A stretch of DNA of 64,000 nt. Origin: Loktanella sp. (GTDB taxonomy: Bacteria; Pseudomonadota; Alphaproteobacteria; Rhodobacterales; Rhodobacteraceae). The DNA lies in NCBI GenBank assembly GCA_017390475.1, contig JAFPBO010000013.1, forward strand, positions 124,001-188,000, read 5' to 3'. This document shows, in pieces, positions 57,154-64,000 of this stretch (its first letter is position 1; every line of letters begins with the position of its first letter). The notes beneath the pieces were generated by a model. It had not been told where the DNA came from and did no database searches. It saw nothing but the letters and a program-made list of their open reading frames with translations. Position numbers and translations under genes: made by a program.

Positions 57154-57186
57154 AAATATGGGGGCCAATCCTGCCATGATCAAGAG
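57154..57186 (-). promoter_or_regulatory. RpoH (sigma-32)-type promoter of hsp20
   Basis: On the minus strand CTCTTGAT (57186-57179) is followed after 14-15 nt by CCCCATATTT (57163-57154). This matches the heat-shock consensus CTTGAA-N13/15-CCCCATnT closely. Its -35 box overlaps the SD region upstream of the divergent ydcH frame. Confidence 0.75.
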
Positions 57187-57257
57187 GAAGTGTTAGGATG
57201 TTGGTGCAAGATTGTTTAACACAGGGTGTGATTGCGATCCGGGATATTGATGCCACG

Positions 57258-57476
57258 ATGACTTCTTTTGAGAAAATGGATGAGATCGACGTTTTGCGCG
57301 TCAAACTGGAGATGCTCAAAAGCCAGCACCGCGATCTGGATGCGGCCATCGCGGCACTGCATGATCGTGCGGCCAGCGATATGCTGACGCTGCAACGGCT
57401 GAAAAAGCAAAAGCTCGCGCTGAAGGATCAGATCGTGCAACTCGAAGACCGCATTCACCCTGACATTATCGCCTGA
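57258..57476 (+). CDS. YdcH/DUF465 family protein
   Basis: 72 aa, mostly coiled coil, with the family pattern HRDLDAAIAALHDR, LTLQRLKKQKLALKDQI and a C-terminal HPDIIA. Function unknown. The frame begins at 57198 (better SD), but similarity starts only near MTSFEKMDE; an ATG at 57258 or 57276 gives the usual length. Confidence 0.82.
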   Translation: MTSFEKMDEIDVLRVKLEMLKSQHRDLDAAIAALHDRAASDMLTLQRLKKQKLALKDQIVQLEDRIHPDIIA

Positions 57477-57545
57477 TCGCCCGTTGCGGCTGTTCGGCGC
57501 TTGGCTATAGTGCCGCTTCAATATGTCTTACGGGGATCGCAAACA

Positions 57546-58034
57546 ATGACGCAACCTTTGGTCGGGATCATCATGGGCAGCCAGTCGGATTGGCCCACCA
57601 TGCGCGAGGCGGCAGATATGCTCGACCAATTGGGTGTGGCCTATGAAACCCGCATCGTCTCTGCGCACCGTACCCCTGACAGGCTGTGGGATTACGGCAA
57701 GACGGCGGCAAGCCGTGGCTTGCAGGTGATCATTGCGGGCGCTGGTGGCGCGGCGCATCTGCCGGGTATGATGGCGTCAAAAACCCGGGTCCCGGTGATC
57801 GGTGTGCCGGTCCAGACCAGGGCGCTTTCCGGTGTCGACAGCCTCTATTCCATCGTGCAGATGCCGCGCGGTTTTCCGGTGGCGACGATGGCAATCGGTG
57901 GGGCTGGGGCGGCCAATGCCGGGCTGATGGCGGCGGGCATACTGGCCTTGCAGGATGATGCTTTGGCCGCGCGGCTGGACGCATGGCGCGCCACTTTGTC
58001 GGCCTCTATCCCGGAAGAACCTGTCGATGAATAA
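57546..58034 (+). CDS. purE: N5-carboxyaminoimidazole ribonucleotide mutase
   Basis: 162 aa. Converts N5-CAIR to CAIR in purine synthesis. Seen: [21 protein letters not shown] and [12 protein letters not shown], the substrate loops of class I PurE. GGGGAT precedes the ATG by about 8 nt. Its stop overlaps purK by 8 nt. Confidence 0.96.
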   Translation: MTQPLVGIIMGSQSDWPTMREAADMLDQLGVAYETRIVSAHRTPDRLWDYGKTAASRGLQVIIAGAGGAAHLPGMMASKTRVPVIGVPVQTRALSGVDSLYSIVQMPRGFPVATMAIGGAGAANAGLMAAGILALQDDALAARLDAWRATLSASIPEEPVDE

Positions 58035-59094
58035 TGCTTTGCCGGTCGGTGCGACCATCGGAATTCTGGGTGGTGGGCAATTGGGTCGGATGCTGTCGGT
58101 GGCCGCATCGCGGCTGGGGCTGAAGGTCCATATCTTCGAGCCGGGCACTAACCCGCCCGCCGGTGATGTTGCGCACCGCGTGACCACTGCCAGTTATGAT
58201 GATCACGCTGCGCTGACCGCCTTTGGCCAGTCGGTCGATGTGATCACCTATGAATTCGAAAACATCCCGACCTCAGCGCTGGATCTGCTGGAAACGCTCG
58301 CCCCGATCCATCCGGGGCGGCAGGCGCTGGCGACATCGCAGGACCGGCTGACCGAAAAAACCTTTCTGCAAGACCTCGGCCTGCAAACAGCGCCGTTCGC
58401 CGATGTGCCCGATGCCGCCGCGCTGGCGGATGCGCTGGACACGATCGGGGCGCCCGCAATCCTGAAAACCCGGCGCATGGGGTATGATGGCAAAGGGCAG
58501 GCGCGGATCATGACCCGCAACGCCGCCGACGCCGCCCTTGCCGATATGCAAGGTGCGCCAGCCATTCTGGAAGGTTTCGTGGACTTCAGCCATGAGGTGT
58601 CGGTTATCGGGGGGCGTGGGCAGGACGGGTCGGTCGCCTGCTATGATCCGGGCGAGAATGTGCATGAGGACGGCATCCTGCGTACCACCAAAGTGCCGGC
58701 CAATCTGACCGCATCACAACGAACCGATGCCGTCCTGATCGCTGCGCGTATCCTGAATGCGCTGGATTATGTCGGCGTCATGGGGGTCGAACTCTTTGTT
58801 ACGGGCAAAGGCCTGATCGTCAATGAAATCGCGCCGCGTGTGCATAATTCCGGCCATTGGACCCAGAATGGCTGCACGATCTGCCAGTTTGAACAGCACA
58901 TCAGGGCCGTCGCGGGCTGGCCTTTGGGTGACGGGTCGCGTCATGCCGATGTGACCATGGAAAACCTGATCGGCGATGATATGGACAAACTTGACGGATA
59001 TGCCAGAACTGATGCCGCGATCCATCTTTATGGCAAGGCAGATGTCAAACCGGGCCGAAAAATGGGCCATATCAACCGCATCGTCCGGGCATAG
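58027..59094 (+). CDS. purK: N5-carboxyaminoimidazole ribonucleotide synthase
   Basis: 355 aa ATP-grasp enzyme making N5-CAIR from AIR and bicarbonate. Seen: N-terminal [16 protein letters not shown]-grasp core ([25 protein letters not shown]), and [14 protein letters not shown]. Works with PurE in a bicistronic operon. Confidence 0.95.
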   Translation: MNNALPVGATIGILGGGQLGRMLSVAASRLGLKVHIFEPGTNPPAGDVAHRVTTASYDDHAALTAFGQSVDVITYEFENIPTSALDLLETLAPIHPGRQALATSQDRLTEKTFLQDLGLQTAPFADVPDAAALADALDTIGAPAILKTRRMGYDGKGQARIMTRNAADAALADMQGAPAILEGFVDFSHEVSVIGGRGQDGSVACYDPGENVHEDGILRTTKVPANLTASQRTDAVLIAARILNALDYVGVMGVELFVTGKGLIVNEIAPRVHNSGHWTQNGCTICQFEQHIRAVAGWPLGDGSRHADVTMENLIGDDMDKLDGYARTDAAIHLYGKADVKPGRKMGHINRIVRA

Positions 59095-59147
59095 ACATCC
59101 CAGCCAGTGGCATTGCAGACGAGGCCAGGGCCGGGTCTGCAATCTGG

Positions 59148-59873
59148 TCAATCGCCCCCTAGAAACAGGTCGATCAGCGTCTGGTCGTGATCAAACTGCC
59201 CCTCTCGCAGGAAATTCAGCACCTGCGCCATTACCAGTGGGTTGTTCATCATGAATGTGTGGGTCACAGGTAGCACAATATGATCTGTCATCCCGTCCAG
59301 CCGGGTCGAAAAGACGGACACCTTGCCATCATCCGGCCCTTCAATCAGCGTGGAATAGACCGGGTTCAGCGTTCGGTTGCCCGCGATGATGCCAATCTCG
59401 AACGGCAGATACTCCAGCGTATTGGGAAAGCTATCCTCGCCAGTGCCCAGTTGAAGACCTGCGGGTCCATTGACCCATTGAAACGGCTCGAATTCACCAA
59501 AGATATCGACGAGCTCTGACCCACCATTGGGCGGCCCAAGCATGACCACGCGGCCCATATCCTCCGGGCGATTGTTGGTCAGCCATGCACGGACCAGAAT
59601 ACCGCCCATCGAATGGGTCACGAAATTGACCCGCATGTCGCCGCAGGCCGCGACATCCTGTGCCAGAAAATCATTCACTAGGCTCTCGATCGGGTTTTCG
59701 GTCGATGGGTAGCCACGGTTGACGACCCTGTAGCCTTCATTTTCCAGCACGAGTTCCATCGGAGCCATGGAAATCTCGGTCCGGGCGAGACCATGCAGCA
59801 GTACGACACATTCTTCGGCCAGCGCTGGGCTGGCAGAGATGGCGACCACAAAAGCTGAAAGAATCCTTTTCAT
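59148..59873 (-). CDS. Exported alpha/beta-hydrolase (lipase/acetyltransferase-like)
   Basis: 241 aa. Signal peptide to about residue 19 (SPALA), then [10 protein letters not shown] (oxyanion HG), nucleophile elbow THSMGG (Ser) near residue 88, and a C-terminal His in PVTHTFMM. Resembles lipases of the LipA/LCAT-like group (GPPNGGSE). Substrate unknown; likely periplasmic. Confidence 0.85.
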   Translation of the reverse strand: MKRILSAFVVAISASPALAEECVVLLHGLARTEISMAPMELVLENEGYRVVNRGYPSTENPIESLVNDFLAQDVAACGDMRVNFVTHSMGGILVRAWLTNNRPEDMGRVVMLGPPNGGSELVDIFGEFEPFQWVNGPAGLQLGTGEDSFPNTLEYLPFEIGIIAGNRTLNPVYSTLIEGPDDGKVSVFSTRLDGMTDHIVLPVTHTFMMNNPLVMAQVLNFLREGQFDHDQTLIDLFLGGD

Positions 59874-59926
59874 GTGCCCATAAATAAAGATGCGGCAACG
59901 ATACGGAAGCCCGATTGCAACAAAAC

Positions 59927-60766
59927 CTAATGACGTTTTGGTAAAGAAATAGCGATGCCACCGATGACAAGCAGCCCTGCCAGCACCAGACGCAGTGTGA
60001 GCGGCTCTGTCAGGACCAAGGCACCTGCGATCACCGTCAGCACAGGCACGCTCAGCTGTGAGATACCCGCCAGCGTCGCGGGCAGCTCAGGCAATATCCG
60101 GTACCAAAGCGCATAGCCCAGCCCGGATGTGACCGCACCCGCGAGGATAGCCGTGACGATGCCGGGCGTACCGGGGCTGCCGATGTCCGAAAAGGGCAGG
60201 GCAAGCAGCACGATTGGCAAGCATAGCAGGAAATTGGCTGCCGTCGCGCCCAAGGCGTCCGGCTCTGTGCGCCCCAGCAGCGTGTAAGCGGCCCAGGCGA
60301 TCCCCGCGACGATCATGGCAATTGCCCCACCGGGTGGCACGGTTTGGCCACCCGATGGCCAGAGAAGCACACAAAGGCCGACAAAGGCGACCACAGCCCC
60401 AAACCAACGGCGGGTCGGGATGGTTTGCCGCGCGGTCACCGCCCAGCCAAAGACGACCACCTGCAGCACACCGAACAGGATCAGCGCACCCAGACCGGCA
60501 TCAAGGCTCAGGTAGGCCCATGAAAACCCTATCATATAGCCAGTCAGCGTCACTGCGCCCGCTATCCGCCGCCAGGAAAGCAATTGCGGCATGACGGTAC
60601 CGCGCAGCCATACCAGCGCCCATAATGTCATCGCCCCGGCAGCGACCCGGATCGCGGCGAAATCCATTGGATCCATGCCATAAATGCCGACACCGATCCG
60701 GTTGAGGATCGAATTTGCAGCAAAGGCGCACATCGTCAGGGCCACAAGCAGAAGAATCTTTAGCAC
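59927..60766 (-). CDS. DMT-superfamily (EamA) transporter
   Basis: About 279 aa, 10 helices in two EamA repeats (first repeat ending around residue 135). Rich in Gly/Ala/Leu, C-terminal basic tail PKRH. Typical exporter of metabolites or amino acids; substrate unknown. I chose GTG at 60766, with AAGGA 7 nt upstream; no suitable ATG exists for the hydrophobic N-terminus [11 protein letters not shown]. Confidence 0.85.
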   Translation of the reverse strand: MLKILLLVALTMCAFAANSILNRIGVGIYGMDPMDFAAIRVAAGAMTLWALVWLRGTVMPQLLSWRRIAGAVTLTGYMIGFSWAYLSLDAGLGALILFGVLQVVVFGWAVTARQTIPTRRWFGAVVAFVGLCVLLWPSGGQTVPPGGAIAMIVAGIAWAAYTLLGRTEPDALGATAANFLLCLPIVLLALPFSDIGSPGTPGIVTAILAGAVTSGLGYALWYRILPELPATLAGISQLSVPVLTVIAGALVLTEPLTLRLVLAGLLVIGGIAISLPKRH

Positions 60767-60799
60767 GTGTCCGTCCTTCGAGAGAGCGCTGCGATCTAA

Positions 60800-60895
60800 A
60801 GCGTTTCGGGAAAAACCTGCATCGCTTTTCGCTGCCTCTCGCTGCGCAAAAACGTGAAACGCGATATAGTTGTGCCAAGTATTTCCCAAAACGCT
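60800..60895. repeat. Structured intergenic element between DMT carrier and groEL
   Basis: AGCGTTTCGGGAAA (60800-60813) is complementary to TTTCCCAAAACGCT (60882-60895) at 13 of 14 positions; an internal GAAACGC (60856-60862) can pair with the same GCGTTTC. The enclosed sequence holds further short GC repeats (GCTGC twice). It looks like a foldable 96-nt unit with alternative pairings. It is unannotated and has no long ORF. Confidence 0.4.
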
Positions 60896-60911
60896 GTAGA
60901 CACCGGATCGG

Positions 60912-60946
60912 ACAAAAGAAAAGGGCGGCCCGATGGACCGCCCTTC
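60912..60946 (-). terminator. Rho-independent terminator of groESL
   Basis: Minus-strand stem AAGGGCGG / CCGCCCTT (60945-60938 with 60928-60921) with an inner GGTCC/GGGCC extension, followed by TTTTCTTTT. Directly after the groEL stop. Confidence 0.9.
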
Positions 60947-60980
60947 TTTGGTGCAATGGTCGGGAAGGACCCGGCGTGAT

Positions 60981-62651
<1,671 letters not shown>

Positions 62652-62684
62652 TTATTTGAAAGGGGATAGGACAGGGCCGCAGGA

Positions 62685-62969
62685 TCACAGGATCCCGAGG
62701 ATGTCGCTTTCCTTCATGATCAACAGCTCTTCGCCGTCGATGCGGACTTCGGTGCCGGACCATTTGCCAAACAGCACTTTGTCGCCGGGCTTGACGGACA
62801 TCTCGATCAGCTCGCCGCTGTCTTTGCGCGCGCCTTCGCCGATGCTGACGATTTCGCCTTCAGCTGGTTTTTCCTTGGCGGTGTCTGGGATGATCAGACC
62901 GCCCTGTGTTTTTTCTTCGCCTTCGAGGCGGCGGACCAGCACACGGTCGTGAAGTGGTTTAAATGCCAT
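62685..62969 (-). CDS. groS: 10-kDa co-chaperonin GroES
   Basis: 94 aa. Begins [11 protein letters not shown], mobile loop [15 protein letters not shown] (binds GroEL), and ends [12 protein letters not shown]. First gene of groESL; SD GGAG-like sequence precedes it (AGAAGT). Control by a sigma-70-type promoter and a CIRCE operator at 63002-63064. Confidence 0.98.
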   Translation of the reverse strand: MAFKPLHDRVLVRRLEGEEKTQGGLIIPDTAKEKPAEGEIVSIGEGARKDSGELIEMSVKPGDKVLFGKWSGTEVRIDGEELLIMKESDILGIL

Positions 62970-63001
62970 TTCGGAACTTCTCCAGTTCGGTTATCTTTGT
63001 G

Positions 63002-63028
63002 TTAGCACTCAGTGAACCCGAGTGCCAA
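63002..63028. promoter_or_regulatory. CIRCE operator (HrcA binding site) of groESL
   Basis: TTAGCACTC-N9-GAGTGCCAA. Eight of nine bases in the second arm match the consensus GAGTGCTAA; the only change is C for T. It lies 33 nt before groES and just after the predicted start of transcription, so bound HrcA would block the promoter. Confidence 0.93.
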
Positions 63029-63035
63029 CACCGGA

Positions 63036-63064
63036 TAGATATGAGCCGTTCACGGCTCTGTCAA
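63036..63064 (-). promoter_or_regulatory. Sigma-70-type promoter of groESL
   Basis: Minus strand: perfect -35 TTGACA (63064-63059), 17-nt spacer, -10 TATCTA (63041-63036). The spacer is itself a palindrome, GAGCCGT-GA-ACGGCTC. The CIRCE operator begins 8 nt downstream of the -10 box. Confidence 0.8.
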
Positions 63065-63080
63065 CTGGGGTCTGAAAATT

Positions 63081-63233
63081 TCAGCGTGGTTCCTGATCGT
63101 CATCCGACAATATCCGCCAGGCGTCGCCTTCAAGGTCTTCATATTGGTTTGCGCGCAGGCTCCAAAGAAAGGCGACCAGTCCGATTGCCCCCAAAGTCAG
63201 CGATACGGGGATAAGGATTACCAAAACATTCAT
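63081..63233 (-). CDS. ccoS: cbb3 oxidase assembly protein CcoS
   Basis: 50 aa. One N-terminal membrane helix (LVILIPVSLTLGAIGLVAF) then WSLRANQYEDLEGDAWRI, the CcoS/FixS family pattern. Needed for insertion of cofactors into CcoN. Its ATG overlaps the ccoI stop (ATGA). The groESL promoter lies 17 nt after its stop. Confidence 0.9.
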   Translation of the reverse strand: MNVLVILIPVSLTLGAIGLVAFLWSLRANQYEDLEGDAWRILSDDDQEPR

Positions 63234-64000
63234 AGCCGCCCTTTCAACCGTAATGCGTTCACCAGAACCGTGATCGACGATGTGGACATGGCAATCGCCG
63301 CCAGCAGCGGCGTTGCGAAACCGGCCACCGCAATGGGGATGGCGATGATGTTATAGCCCGCCGAGATGGCGAAGTTTTCTACGATCCGTTTTTTGGCGGC
63401 CCGTGCGACCAGCGGCAGTTCAATCAGCGGTGTCAGGCTGTCGTTCAGCAGCACGATATCGGATGCCGCGCGCGATGCATCTGCTGCCGTCGCTGGCGAC
63501 AGTGACGCATAAGCCGCCGTGAGCGCGCCGGTATCGTTCAGCCCGTCGCCGACCATCAGGACCTTGGCCCCTTGGTCCGATAGTGCATTGATATAGGCGA
63601 TCTTGTCCTCTGGCTGGGTTTCAGCCTGCCATTGGTCGATGCCCAGCAAATGTGCCACGCGGGCGGTTTCCTCGGTATCATCACCCGACACCAGATGCAC
63701 GGCCAGCCCTGCCTTTTGCCATGCCGTGATCAAGTCCAGCGCGCCGTCACGCAACCCAGCGGCCAGCGTGATCTTGCGCGGCGTCTTGTCGCCGATCTGC
63801 AGCCAGGTGCCAGCGCCAGCCCCCAGCCATGCGCCAGACCCAAGCCGGACCGGTTGGCCGTTGTATATGGCGCTTAGCCCCTTGCCGAGATGTTCGGTCT
63901 GATCGGTCAGGATCGCGGGTGTCACCCCCAAAAGCGATGCTGCGATGGCTTGCGACACGGGATGGCTGGCGTTCTGTGTCATGCCGAGGGCGATGGACTG
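63230..64000 (-). CDS. ccoI: Copper-translocating P1B-type ATPase CcoI/FixI (partial, N-terminus outside window)
   Basis: The last 256 codons of a heavy-metal P-type ATPase: end of the ATP-binding domain (TQNASHPVSQAIA carries the HP motif), the hinge GDGLNDTGAL, and the two last helices (NFAISAGYNIIAIPIAVAG, PLLAAIAMSTSSITVLVNAL). Next to ccoS this is CcoI, which supplies copper for the CuB site of CcoN. The phosphorylation DKTGT and CPC motifs would be upstream, outside the window. Overlaps ccoS by 4 nt. Confidence 0.92.
   Translation of the reverse strand, partial: QSIALGMTQNASHPVSQAIAASLLGVTPAILTDQTEHLGKGLSAIYNGQPVRLGSGAWLGAGAGTWLQIGDKTPRKITLAAGLRDGALDLITAWQKAGLAVHLVSGDDTEETARVAHLLGIDQWQAETQPEDKIAYINALSDQGAKVLMVGDGLNDTGALTAAYASLSPATAADASRAASDIVLLNDSLTPLIELPLVARAAKKRIVENFAISAGYNIIAIPIAVAGFATPLLAAIAMSTSSITVLVNALRLKGRL

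Overview
The window is a gene-dense, GC-rich stretch of chromosome from an alphaproteobacterium, almost certainly a member of the Rhodobacterales (Roseobacter group). Signs of this are an FnrL-type regulator next to ccoNOQP, the DUF1489, DUF1150 and YdcH small proteins, a fused Sat-CysC, an iron-sulfur bacterial cryptochrome/photolyase, a short HisG with HisZ, and a B12-dependent ribonucleotide reductase. A Loktanella/Yoonia-like genus is my guess only. I see no phage, transposase, CRISPR array, rRNA or tRNA; this is essentially core genome with small regulatory surprises.

Layout. 1-3988 (minus): elongasome operon mreB-mreC-mreD-mrdA, with mrdA cut by the window edge. 4222-5969 (minus): leuA with its terminator and a leucine-rich leader peptide and candidate attenuator. 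6081-8266 (plus): an SDR overlapping a photolyase/cryptochrome gene. 8263-9675: an exported protein made of 19 MORN units. 9822-14412: nadE, a Tat-exported metallo-hydrolase, gltX and a GGCT-like protein. 14409-18296: an FtsX-like ABC exporter and a divergent SGNH esterase. 18354-19109: two tandem cold-shock genes that share a conserved upstream hairpin. 19229-23202: ettA, then uspA with an AGCS symporter.

23259-32359 (minus): one long purine locus. xdhA-xdhB-xdhC and a nucleoside-type ABC importer (ATPase, two permeases, BMP binding protein) are joined by stop/start overlaps. 32527-40040: an ArsR-type regulator, dnaE, slyX and the hisS-hisZ-hisG operon. 40041-46931: an MFS carrier, an acyl-CoA synthetase, DUF1489, nrdJ and an LpxL-like acyltransferase. 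47027-52919: fnrL, a VOC protein, a double UspA protein and ccoNOQP, with a perfect FNR box between the divergent uspA and ccoN. 52924-59094: an Lrp regulator, trxB, sat-cysC, DUF1150 with hsp20 under a RpoH-like promoter, ydcH and purEK. 59148-62969: a lipase-like protein, a DMT carrier and groESL with a CIRCE operator. 63081-64000 (minus): ccoS and the C-terminal part of ccoI, the maturation genes for the cbb3 oxidase encoded about 10 kb away.

Themes are growth and cell shape, amino-acid and purine metabolism, and micro-oxic respiration. Stress control is visible in DNA (CIRCE, a RpoH-type promoter, FNR box) and possibly in RNA (leucine attenuator, cold-shock leader hairpin). The most novel-looking signals are the duplicated csp leader hairpin that displays an anti-Shine-Dalgarno loop, the leuA leader, and the 9 + 9 architecture of the MORN protein.
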